Shown one piece after another: positions 1 through 6,002 of a stretch of 6,565 bases of DNA. The translations under genes were made by a program, and so were the position numbers. Every line of letters begins with the position of its first letter. The stretch's first letter is position 1. This DNA comes from DASTCC01 sp035711465 (lineage in GTDB: Bacteria > Acidobacteriota > Vicinamibacteria > Vicinamibacterales > SCN-69-37): positions 1-6,565 of the forward strand of contig DASTCC010000063.1 of NCBI GenBank assembly GCA_035711465.1, read 5' to 3'. The notes beneath the pieces are model-generated. The model had not been told where the DNA came from and ran no database searches. It saw only the letters and a program-made list of their open reading frames with translations.

Positions 1-787
1 CGATGCCGATGCCCGCCGTCGCCGACTCCATCATCTCCGTGAAGATGAAGACCAGCGACAGGATCGCCAGCAGCGCGATGTGCCCGCCGGTCATGTTCGC
101 GGCGAGTCGCATCGTCAGCGCGAACGGCCGGACGAGCATGCTGATGAACTCCAGCGGGACGAGCAGGAAATAGATCGCGAAGGGCATCCCGCCCGGGGCC
201 AGGTTCTTCCAGTGCTGGATGAACCCATGGGCGCGGGTGCCGGCGACGATAATCGCGCCGAACGTAATCATCGCCAGGCCCGCCGTCACGTTGTAGTTGC
301 CGGTCGCGGTGGCGCCGCCGTGCAGCAGATTCTTCACGAAGGAATGCTCGCCCGTATGCAGGACGTAATGGTCCAGCAGTCCAAGGACCTCGAAGATCGG
401 CACCATCCCGATGAGATTCGCCCCGAGGATGAACACGAAGAACGTCAGCAGCAACGGGGTCCAGGTGGTGACCCACTTCGAGCCGACGTTCGGCTTGACG
501 ATGTCGTCGCGCACCCATTGGGCCACCAGCTCGAGCACGTTCACGGCGCCCGACGGCACCAGGCGTGCGCCGCGCACGTAGCGGCGCACCAGCCAGGTGC
601 AGAGGACGAAGACCAGCGCCGCGACGAGCCAGATCATGAACACGTGCTTGGTCACCGACATGTCGATGCCGAAGACCGGCGGCAGATGGATCAGGGGGTG
701 ATCGGCCGGGCTGTTGGCGACGTGCCCGATGATCGTCTTGCCGGCGTCGAAGCCCTGGCCGGCGGCTTGGGTGGCGTGTTCCTGCAT
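1..787 (-). CDS. atpB: ATP synthase Fo subunit a (AtpB), C-terminus beyond window edge
   Basis: This gene encodes the membrane stator subunit that forms the proton half-channels against the c-ring of F-type ATP synthase. The window holds the first 262 residues; the C-terminus lies beyond the left edge. Hydrophobic segments are visible at about 48-67, 110-130, 168-184, 203-219 and 237-250. The signature helix reads RPFALTMRLAANMTGGH (220-236). Arg227 aligns with the essential E. coli Arg210, and His236 sits where E. coli has Glu219, as in many other bacteria and mitochondria. E. coli AtpB is 271 residues, so this protein is longer. The ATG at 787 is chosen because an in-frame TAG lies only four codons upstream; that TAG is the atpI stop, so atpI and atpB share a reading frame 12 bases apart. 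No strong Shine-Dalgarno is visible, which suggests coupling to atpI translation. The family call is very secure. Confidence 0.96.
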   Translation of the reverse strand, partial: MQEHATQAAGQGFDAGKTIIGHVANSPADHPLIHLPPVFGIDMSVTKHVFMIWLVAALVFVLCTWLVRRYVRGARLVPSGAVNVLELVAQWVRDDIVKPNVGSKWVTTWTPLLLTFFVFILGANLIGMVPIFEVLGLLDHYVLHTGEHSFVKNLLHGGATATGNYNVTAGLAMITFGAIIVAGTRAHGFIQHWKNLAPGGMPFAIYFLLVPLEFISMLVRPFALTMRLAANMTGGHIALLAILSLVFIFTEMMESATAGIGI

Positions 788-799
788 CGCTTTGATTCG

Positions 800-1192
800 C
801 TACGACGGCTGCTGCGGCCCAGAGGGGCGTCCGCTAGAGAGACGCTGCAACATCACCGCTTCAACCAAATACAGCACCAGGAAGTAACTGGTGAAGCTCA
901 CGACAAACGGCACCATGCTGACCCCGACGACGCGGAACATCACCACGACGTAGGCGCCGAAGAACAGGACCTTGACGATGAAGGCCTGCATCAGGACGCC
1001 CATCACCCGGCCGGGATCGCGCCGGTGCGTCTCCTCGATCGCCACCCAGGTGGCCGCAACCGCCATCAGCGGCCCGAGCATCCCCCAGGCGACGTCGGTG
1101 CGCTGTTCCGGCGCCACCAGCATCGCCACGATCCCGAGGCTGGCGAGCGCCACGATGACGAGAGCCGCGGCACGCGTCACGGCCGGCGCCAC
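800..1192 (-). CDS. atpI: ATP synthase subunit I-like membrane protein (AtpI)
   Basis: This is a 130-residue, almost entirely hydrophobic protein with four predicted membrane helices at about 8-27, 36-53, 65-90 and 93-116. Size, topology and position directly before atpB match AtpI (ATP-synt_I family), an accessory protein linked in other bacteria to c-ring assembly and, with AtpZ, to Mg2+/Ca2+ supply. It is not part of the mature enzyme. The family is poorly conserved, so the call rests mainly on topology and operon position. The start is uncertain: GTG at 1192 overlaps atpZ by 16 bases, whereas an in-frame GTG at 1180 would give a GTGA overlap with the atpZ stop and a 126-residue protein. 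Both starts imply translational coupling, and neither has a clear Shine-Dalgarno. The C-terminal tail is short, polar and rich in Ser, Pro and Gln. Confidence 0.8.
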   Translation of the reverse strand: MAPAVTRAAALVIVALASLGIVAMLVAPEQRTDVAWGMLGPLMAVAATWVAIEETHRRDPGRVMGVLMQAFIVKVLFFGAYVVVMFRVVGVSMVPFVVSFTSYFLVLYLVEAVMLQRLSSGRPSGPQQPS

Positions 1193-1425
1193 ATTATCAG
1201 CGCCAGCTGCAGGAACCCGTAAATCAGCGCCAGGATGATACCGCCGAAGAGGAACCAGGGCGCGGTGTCGAGCCAGCGATCCAGCGCATACCCGAGGCCG
1301 GCAAACATCACGATGGCGCCAATCAGGCCGTAGCTGGCCGCCGCCGCAGGCCCGGCCTTGTTAGCGGCGTCGGTGACCGACTGCAGCGTCCCGCCGAACC
1401 CTCGTTTTCGCGATTTGCCGCCCAT
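1177..1425 (-). CDS. atpZ: AtpZ/AtpI-family ATP synthase accessory protein, first gene of the atp operon
   Basis: This is a small protein of 82 residues with a basic N-terminus (KSRKR at 4-8) followed by two membrane helices at about 30-48 and 57-78. Between them lies the family hallmark GYALDRWLDTAPW, a Gly/Asp turn followed by a Pro-Trp, as in the AtpZ (ATPase_gene1) family. Such proteins are usually encoded just before atpI and atpB. In alkaliphilic Bacillus, AtpZ together with AtpI has been implicated in divalent cation uptake for the synthase. Here it is the first gene of the leftward atp cluster, and its end overlaps the start of atpI. The ATG at 1425 gives the normal family length; no good Shine-Dalgarno precedes it. 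The role in this organism is inferred from family and context. Confidence 0.87.
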   Translation of the reverse strand: MGGKSRKRGFGGTLQSVTDAANKAGPAAAASYGLIGAIVMFAGLGYALDRWLDTAPWFLFGGIILALIYGFLQLALIMWRRP

Positions 1426-1453
1426 AAATGCGCGAAGCCCAGCAGCAAAACCA

Positions 1454-1466
1454 ATTATCTATACCA
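1454..1466 (-). promoter_or_regulatory. candidate atp operon promoter (-10 region)
   Basis: On the minus strand this AT-rich island reads TGGTATAGATAAT, in a window that is otherwise very GC-rich. It holds either an extended -10 (TGG followed by TATAGA) or an overlapping GATAAT hexamer that matches five of six consensus bases. It would start transcription about 20-30 bases before the atpZ ATG at 1425. No convincing -35 hexamer lies at the usual spacing. A CRP-like dyad sits immediately upstream. This is the only promoter-like stretch between atpZ and the divergent gene, but the exact hexamer is uncertain. Confidence 0.38.
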
Positions 1467-1470
1467 CACT

Positions 1471-1486
1471 TGTGAATGATTTCACT
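1471..1486. promoter_or_regulatory. CRP/FNR-family-like operator dyad
   Basis: The sequence TGTGA-ATGATT-TCACT matches nine of ten core positions of the classical CRP half-site pair TGTGA-N6-TCACA. The inner arms GTGAA and TTCAC (1472-1476 and 1481-1485) are exact inverted repeats, and the symmetry resumes outside a mismatch with CT at 1469-1470 and AG at 1487-1488. It lies between two divergent transcription units. It is centred near 1478.5, close upstream of the candidate atp -10 and about 53 bases upstream of the start expected from the rightward TATACT box. The dyad is directly visible; which regulator binds it, if any, is inference. Confidence 0.42.
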
Positions 1487-1519
1487 AGCGCCCGGCCGCC
1501 CGGAACTCCCTGCAGTCGG

Positions 1520-1540
1520 TATACTTCAGGGGAAGAAGGA
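1520..1540 (+). promoter_or_regulatory. -10 box and ribosome binding site for the VWA gene pair
   Basis: TATACT at 1520-1525 matches five of six positions of the -10 consensus, and would start transcription near 1532. A purine run GGGGAAGAAGGA (1529-1540) follows. Its AAGGA lies 10 bases before the ATG at 1551 and is the likely Shine-Dalgarno. No recognisable -35 hexamer or TGn extension is present, which fits either an activator-dependent promoter or a chance match. The arrangement supports translation from 1551 rather than from the in-frame ATG at 1476, which would lie upstream of this -10. Confidence 0.45.
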
Positions 1541-1550
1541 TCCCCACATC

Positions 1551-2510
1551 ATGACGCTTCAGTCCGTCAGGCGAGAGCCATTCCCATCTCCACGTCCGAC
1601 CCGGAGCCGCCGGCTGACCGCGCCGGCCGTCCTGGTCGCGGCCGTCACCACGATCCTCGCCGCCGGCGCCGTCCAGCCGGCCGCCCAGCAGCGGGAAACC
1701 CGCGAACGCCACATCTACGCGAGCGTCACCGGCAGCAACGAGCAGCCGATCACCGGCCTCACCGCCAAGGACTTCGTCGTCCGCGAGGACGACGTCGCCC
1801 GCGAGGTGCTGCGCGTCGGCGAGGCGCCGCCGCCGACGCACATCGCGCTTCTGATCGACGACACCGAGGTCGCCCGTCCGGTCATCCAGGACATCCGCAA
1901 CTCGGCGCTCGCCTTCGTCCGCGCGGTAATGAAGTCGTCGCCGGCGCCGCAGGTGGCGCTCATTACCTTTGGTGAGCGTCCGACCCGCGTCGTCAACTAT
2001 GCCAACGCCGCCGGTCCGCTCGAGCAGCAGATCAACCGCATCTTCTCGCGGCCGACGAGCGGCAGCTATCTGATGCAGGCGCTGGTCGAAGAGACCGCGG
2101 TGCTGCGCAAGGCCGAGGCGACGCGCCCGGTGATCGTCGCGCTCGTCGTCGAGAGCGGCCCCGAGTTCAGCAACGAGACGCACCAGCGCGTGGAAGAGGC
2201 GCTCAAGGCCAGCGGGGCGTCGCTCTGGACGGTCGTGCTCCAGGATCGCACCGGCAATCTCAACGACACCGACGCCCGCGAGCGCGCCATCGTCCTCGGC
2301 GATTCGACCACGGCCTCCGGCGGCCGCAACCGCGTCGTGCTGTCGCGGCAGGGACTCGAGAGCGCGATGACCAAGCTCGCGGCCGAGCTCGCCGCCCGCT
2401 ACGACATCACCTACGGCCGGCCGGATTCGCTCGTGCCGCCGCAGAAGCTGAAGCTCGAAGTCACGCGCGAGGGCGCACGAGTGGCCGCACCATCCTGGCC
2501 GGGCAGATGA
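1551..2510 (+). CDS. exported VWFA-related (acidobacterial type) protein with degenerate MIDAS
   Basis: This 319-residue protein starts with a basic stretch (RSRR at 18-21) and a hydrophobic segment at about 24-42 ending near AAQQ, so it is probably exported by a signal peptide. It then has the layout of the VWFA-related proteins abundant in Acidobacteriota: a short beta domain with LTAKDFVVREDD (70-81), a VWA Rossmann-like domain (about 97-285), and a C-terminal strand segment including YDITYG. The metal site looks lost. The DxSxS position reads DDTEV (103-107), no Thr is evident in the second loop near SGSYL (170-174), and the third loop reads ESGPE (201-205) instead of SDGxD. The downstream gene is a paralogue with an intact site, joined by an ATGA overlap. 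The precise function is unknown; a binding or scaffold role in the envelope is inferred. The start is set by the Shine-Dalgarno at 1536-1540. Confidence 0.82.
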   Translation: MTLQSVRREPFPSPRPTRSRRLTAPAVLVAAVTTILAAGAVQPAAQQRETRERHIYASVTGSNEQPITGLTAKDFVVREDDVAREVLRVGEAPPPTHIALLIDDTEVARPVIQDIRNSALAFVRAVMKSSPAPQVALITFGERPTRVVNYANAAGPLEQQINRIFSRPTSGSYLMQALVEETAVLRKAEATRPVIVALVVESGPEFSNETHQRVEEALKASGASLWTVVLQDRTGNLNDTDARERAIVLGDSTTASGGRNRVVLSRQGLESAMTKLAAELAARYDITYGRPDSLVPPQKLKLEVTREGARVAAPSWPGR

Positions 2511-3421
2511 ATGGAAGGCTCGCGACCGTCGCGGTCTGGACCACGCTCGCCGGCGTCGCCGCCGCCGCGCAGGTCTTCCGCGGCGGCACCGACACCGTCT
2601 TCTTGAGCGTGACGGTGACGCGCGGTGCGGGCCAGCTCGTGGGCGGTCTGACGCGCGAGAAGTTCCTCGTCTACGAGGACGGCGTCAAGCAGGAGATCAC
2701 GACGTTTTCGAGCAGCCAGCAGCCGATCGCGCTGTCGATCCTGCTCGACACGAGCACGAGCATGGAATACAAGCTCGGGCTCGCCCAGGAAGGGGCGATC
2801 GGGTTCGTGCGCCGCCTGCTGGCGGATGACGTCGCGCAGATCGTCGACTTCGACAATCAACCCGTCGTCGTCCAGGACTTCACCCGGGACGTCGCGCTGC
2901 TCGAGGCCGCGATTCGCAAGACCCAGGCGGGCGGCTCGACATCGCTCTACAACGCGCTCTACCAGGCGCTGCGCGATCCCCGGTTCGCCCAGACGGCCAG
3001 CGCGTCGGACGAGATCCGCCGCCGCGCCATCGTCGTGCTCTCCGACGGCGAGGACACGTCGAGCCTCCTCGACTACGACGAGGTCCTGGCGACGTCGAAG
3101 CGCACCGACGTGTCGGTGTACGCGATCGGGCTGCGGAGCCGCGAGGACGCGCCGCGGCGGGGCTTCAACGAAGCGGAGTTCGTGCTGCGCACGCTCAGCC
3201 AGGAGACGGGCGGCCGCGCCTTCTTCGTGGACGACGCGCGGCAGCTGCCGGCGGTGTACCAGCAGATCGCCGACGAGCTGGCCAACCAGTACAGCATCGG
3301 CTACACCTCGAAGAACCCGCGGCGTAACGGCGCCTGGCGGCAGATTCACGTGCGCGTGAGCGCGCCCGAGGCCACCGCGCGAACGAAGTCGGGCTATTTC
3401 GGACCCAAAGACACGCGATAA
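2507..3421 (+). CDS. exported VWFA-related (acidobacterial type) protein with intact MIDAS
   Basis: This protein has 304 residues. A hydrophobic leader at about 5-21 ending in AAAAQ looks like a signal peptide. Next come an N-terminal beta segment with REKFLVYEDGVKQEITTFS (50-68) and a VWA domain with a complete metal-ion-dependent adhesion site: DTSTS (81-85), the Thr of GGSTS (Thr145) and the Asp of LSDGED (Asp180). The C-terminal strands end in QYSIGYTS (261-268) and GYFGPKDTR (296-304), typical of the acidobacterial VWFA-related family. Such domains bind protein ligands through a divalent metal; the partner here is unknown. Its ATG overlaps the stop of the preceding paralogue (ATGA at 2507-2510) and there is no separate Shine-Dalgarno, so translation is probably coupled. 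The methyltransferase/HemD fusion starts 8 bases after its stop. Confidence 0.88.
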   Translation: MNGRLATVAVWTTLAGVAAAAQVFRGGTDTVFLSVTVTRGAGQLVGGLTREKFLVYEDGVKQEITTFSSSQQPIALSILLDTSTSMEYKLGLAQEGAIGFVRRLLADDVAQIVDFDNQPVVVQDFTRDVALLEAAIRKTQAGGSTSLYNALYQALRDPRFAQTASASDEIRRRAIVVLSDGEDTSSLLDYDEVLATSKRTDVSVYAIGLRSREDAPRRGFNEAEFVLRTLSQETGGRAFFVDDARQLPAVYQQIADELANQYSIGYTSKNPRRNGAWRQIHVRVSAPEATARTKSGYFGPKDTR

Positions 3422-3429
3422 TCCCCGGC

Positions 3430-4959
3430 ATGGGACGCGTCTACCTCATTGGAGCCGGACCGGGCGATCCCGGTCTGATCACCGCCCGCGGCATTCGTCT
3501 TCTCTCGGAATGCGACGTCGTCGTCTACGACCGCGCTGTCGAGGCGGTGCTGCGTTGGGCCAAGCCGGATGCCGAGCGCATCGCCGCCGGCGCGCCAGCC
3601 GAACGTGAAACCGCGCAGGACGCGATCTCCATCCTGCTGGCCGAGAAGGCGCGCGACGGCCACACGGTGGCGCGCCTCAAATGGGGCGATCCGTTCGTGT
3701 TCGACAGCGGCGCGAAGGAAGCGCTGTTCCTGCACGAACAGAGCGTGCCGTTCGAGGTCGTGCCCGGCGTTCCGGCCGCGATCGGCGCCACGGCCTATGC
3801 CGGCATCCCGCTCTCCTATCCGGGCGCCGGCGACGGCATCTTCCTGCTCCGCGGACACGAGGGCGAGACCGACGACACCCCTGAAGTCGATTGGGACGCC
3901 TTGGCGCGGCTCGACGGCACCATCGTCTGCTACGCGGGCGCGCGGCTGATTCCGCGCGTGCTGTCGTCGCTCATCGAGCACGGCGCGCCGCCGGATCGGG
4001 CCGCGGCGCTCATCTTCAACGGCACCCTGCCCGGTCAGCGCACGGCGACGGGCACGATGGCGGAGCTGCTCGACCGGACGAGCGCAGAGACGCCGCCGAG
4101 CGCTGCGATTCTCGTCGCGGGCGACATCGCCGGACTTCGCGAGCACCTGCGCTGGTTCGACGAACGGCCGCTCTTCGGCAAACGCATCGTCGTCACGCGA
4201 TCGCCGGAGCAGGCGATGAGCCTGGTCGACGCGCTCGAGAATCTCGGCGCGCAGGCGATCGAGGCGCCGACGTTCCGGATGCTGCCGCCCGAGGATCCGG
4301 AGGCGCTCGACCGGGCCGCGGCCTCGATCGATGGCTATCACTGGGTCGTCTTCGAATCGGCGACGGCAGTGACGCGATTCCTGGCGGCCGTCGCTCGCGG
4401 GCCGCGCGATCTGCGCGCGCTCGGCCGGGTGTCGATCTGCGCGATCGGCCCGTCGACGGCCGAGCGGCTCGCCGCCGGCGGCTTGAAGCCGGATCTGGTG
4501 ATGCCCGAGTTCCGCGCCGACAGCATTGGCGAGGCGATGGCCCTGCGCGGCCGGCTCCAGGGCGAGCGCGTCCTCATCGTGCGTCCGGATCATCTGCACG
4601 ACGCGCTCGCGCAGGACCTGACGAAGCGCGGCGCCGCGGTCACCGATCTGGTCGCGTACCGCACGACTGCCGCACCGACGGACGCGCCGGCGGCGCAGGA
4701 GATCTATCGGCAGCTGCTCGAAGGCAGGGTCGACGCGGTGACGTTCACCAGCCCGACCGCGGTCAGCCGCTTCGCCTCAATCATCGGCGCCGAACAGGCC
4801 GCCGATCTGCTCAACACGACCGTCGTCGCGGCGATCGGCCCGGTCACGGCCGCGGCCGCGCTCGAGCTCGGCATCAACCCGACGGTCGTCGCCGACACCT
4901 TCACCGTCGACGGCCTGGTCGACGGTCTGGTCAAGCACTTCCAGCCGGTTACTTCGTAG
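3430..4959 (+). CDS. cobA-hemD: uroporphyrinogen-III C-methyltransferase / uroporphyrinogen-III synthase fusion
   Basis: This 509-residue two-domain tetrapyrrole enzyme has an N-terminal part (1 to about 245) with the SUMT/CobA fold. Visible landmarks are VYLIGAGPGDPGLIT (4-18), VVVYDR (30-35), GDPFVF (86-91), VPFEVVPGV (106-114), AYAGIPL (122-128) and GH at 142-143. The C-terminal part (about 248-505) is HemD, with GKRIVVTRS (250-258), WVVFES (305-310), CAIGPSTAERL (337-347), VLIVRPDHL (381-389), VTFTSPTAVSRF (437-448) and AAIGPVTA (467-474). HemD cyclises hydroxymethylbilane to uroporphyrinogen III; SUMT makes precorrin-2 for siroheme or B12. The methyltransferase half is atypical: Trp85 replaces the first Gly of GGDP, DSGAKE replaces GRGGEE, and the usual GKR and THR motifs are absent. 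Only 8 bases separate it from the VWA pair, so co-transcription is likely. The start fits the domain boundary. The HemD assignment is firm; methyltransferase activity is less sure. Confidence 0.9.
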   Translation: MGRVYLIGAGPGDPGLITARGIRLLSECDVVVYDRAVEAVLRWAKPDAERIAAGAPAERETAQDAISILLAEKARDGHTVARLKWGDPFVFDSGAKEALFLHEQSVPFEVVPGVPAAIGATAYAGIPLSYPGAGDGIFLLRGHEGETDDTPEVDWDALARLDGTIVCYAGARLIPRVLSSLIEHGAPPDRAAALIFNGTLPGQRTATGTMAELLDRTSAETPPSAAILVAGDIAGLREHLRWFDERPLFGKRIVVTRSPEQAMSLVDALENLGAQAIEAPTFRMLPPEDPEALDRAAASIDGYHWVVFESATAVTRFLAAVARGPRDLRALGRVSICAIGPSTAERLAAGGLKPDLVMPEFRADSIGEAMALRGRLQGERVLIVRPDHLHDALAQDLTKRGAAVTDLVAYRTTAAPTDAPAAQEIYRQLLEGRVDAVTFTSPTAVSRFASIIGAEQAADLLNTTVVAAIGPVTAAAALELGINPTVVADTFTVDGLVDGLVKHFQPVTS

Positions 4960-5953
4960 CCGGGAAATACGACGGCAGCGCGAGATCGCGCATGGTCCGC
5001 AGTCCCGGATCGGCGGCGAGGACCTTCGGGATCGAGTTGACGGCGATCGACGCCGTGGCGACGTCGCCGTGGACGCCGCCGGCGATCTTCATCGCGAGCG
5101 GCGGGTTGCCGGTGATCTTCACGGCGTCGAAGGACTCGGGCGCGCCGAGGTACGCCTCCATGTGGAGCGTGATCCGCGGCTTGCCTTTGACGTAGCCGAC
5201 GCCATCCTGGATCAGGCCGGACACCTGGCCGGGCTCGACGGTGATGAACCGGCTCGAGACTTTCTTCTCGGCGATCTTCGGATGAATGTCGTCGGTGACG
5301 CGGTCGAGCTTCCAATCGAGCGCGCCGGCGATCATCGCGATCGACTCGGCGAGCCCGACGTGCCGGACGCCGCCGGCCTTCACCTGCGCCGCGAACTCGT
5401 CGCGGGTCATGCCGGCGCCGATCTTCTTCTGGAACGGCAGCCGGCGAATGCTCGCGTCCTGCACCCGATCGACGTGAATCGCCTCGACCTTCTCGCACAC
5501 CGCGGTCAAGACGATCGGCAGCGCGTCCATCGTGAAGCCCGGGTTGACGCCGGTGCCGAGGATGGCGACGCGCGCGCGCTTGGCGAGCGCATCGAGGCGC
5601 TTCGCCGGCGCCGAGTTGCTCCGCACCGGGTAGGCGAGCTCTTCGGTCGTCGACACGATCGGCACTTTGAGCTTCAGCACCGCCTCGAACTCGGGTACGA
5701 CCTTCTTGAGCGAAGAGTTCGTGCAGAGCACGGCGACGTCCGGGCGCACGGCCTTGATCGTCCGGGTGATGTCGTTCGTGACCTTGACGCGCAGTTCGCG
5801 GCCGACCTCACAGACGTCCCCGAGGTCGCGGCCGACCTTGGCGGGATCGAGATCGACGGCGCCGACGATGCGGAGCCCCTTGCGCGCCGCCACCTGCCGG
5901 ACGATGCCCGCGCCGATGGGACCGAGTCCGATGTGGACGACGTTGATGATCAC
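4949..5953 (-). CDS. NAD(P)-dependent dehydrogenase, 2,4-diaminopentanoate dehydrogenase / dihydrodipicolinate reductase-like
   Basis: With a GTG start at 5953 the protein has 334 residues. The N-terminus is a Rossmann fold with GLGPIG (9-14) and an acidic second-strand end VDLDP (33-37), followed by VLCTNSS (75-81) and STTEEL (101-106). The central motif GTGVNPGFTMDALP (133-146) is typical of 2,4-diaminopentanoate dehydrogenase-like proteins, which share an N-terminal fold with DapB but have a different C-terminal domain. Members act on amines or amino acids with NAD(P)H; the substrate here cannot be read from sequence. GTG at 5953 is preferred because GGAGG lies 10 bases upstream and the Rossmann strand begins at once. 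The in-frame ATG at 6019 would add 22 residues, lies beyond the likely promoter and overlaps the divergent gene. The 3' end overlaps the fusion gene by 11 bases, tail to tail. Confidence 0.82.
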   Translation of the reverse strand: MIINVVHIGLGPIGAGIVRQVAARKGLRIVGAVDLDPAKVGRDLGDVCEVGRELRVKVTNDITRTIKAVRPDVAVLCTNSSLKKVVPEFEAVLKLKVPIVSTTEELAYPVRSNSAPAKRLDALAKRARVAILGTGVNPGFTMDALPIVLTAVCEKVEAIHVDRVQDASIRRLPFQKKIGAGMTRDEFAAQVKAGGVRHVGLAESIAMIAGALDWKLDRVTDDIHPKIAEKKVSSRFITVEPGQVSGLIQDGVGYVKGKPRITLHMEAYLGAPESFDAVKITGNPPLAMKIAGGVHGDVATASIAVNSIPKVLAADPGLRTMRDLALPSYFPATK

Positions 5954-5963
5954 CGGCCGCGAG

Positions 5964-5968
5964 CCTCC
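5964..5968 (-). promoter_or_regulatory. Shine-Dalgarno of the dehydrogenase gene
   Basis: GGAGG on the minus strand, 10 bases before the GTG at 5953. It is the clearest ribosome binding site in the window, and it favours this GTG over the in-frame ATG codons at 5986 and 6019, neither of which has such a site. Confidence 0.6.
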
Positions 5969-5976
5969 AAACCCCC

Positions 5977-5986
5977 ATGCTAGCAT
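5977..5986. promoter_or_regulatory. palindromic extended -10, candidate bidirectional promoter
   Basis: ATGCTAGCAT is a perfect 10-base palindrome. Read on either strand it gives TGC followed by TAGCAT, an extended -10 (TGn plus TAnnnT). It sits 16 bases before the M1 peptidase ATG on the plus strand and 23 bases before the dehydrogenase GTG on the minus strand, within the 49-base gap between these divergent genes. No -35 hexamer is obvious on either side, which an extended -10 can tolerate. Both 5' leaders would be short, about 10-20 bases. Promoter activity is inferred; the symmetry is directly visible. Confidence 0.45.
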
Positions 5987-6002
5987 TGCGGCGATTTTCC
6001 GC

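Noticed and set aside
80..1222. Long plus-strand open frame of 380 codons, rich in His, Asp, Arg and Gln
   Set aside because: It runs antisense to atpB, atpI and the end of atpZ, whose protein sequences are clearly recognisable. The skewed composition is what a high-GC gene gives in an antisense frame.
1476..1550. Upstream ATG at 1476 as start of the first VWA gene
   Set aside because: It would place the start inside the CRP-like dyad and upstream of the TATACT box, and would add 25 residues before the signal-peptide region. The ATG at 1551 has a Shine-Dalgarno.
2475..2510. Possible late frameshift in the first VWA gene
   Set aside because: The last residues (AAPSWPGR) look less family-like than a neighbouring-frame reading around RTILAGQ. 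However, the ATGA junction with the next gene is a natural stop/start overlap, and a single-base error cannot be shown from this sequence alone.
2411..3349. Minus-strand open frame of 312 codons
   Set aside because: It is antisense to the second VWA gene, which has full family motifs and an intact MIDAS; the antisense frame has no domain signal.
3394..4599. Minus-strand open frame of 401 codons
   Set aside because: It is antisense to the methyltransferase/HemD fusion, with an Arg/Asp/Ala-rich composition and no recognisable domain; it is a GC-driven shadow.
3891..5195. Plus-strand open frame of 434 codons
   Set aside because: It is another frame of the fusion gene that also runs antisense into the dehydrogenase; it is extremely Arg-rich and has no domain.
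5069..5983. Plus-strand open frame of 304 codons
   Set aside because: It is antisense to the dehydrogenase, whose Rossmann and central motifs are clear; the composition is typical of a shadow frame.
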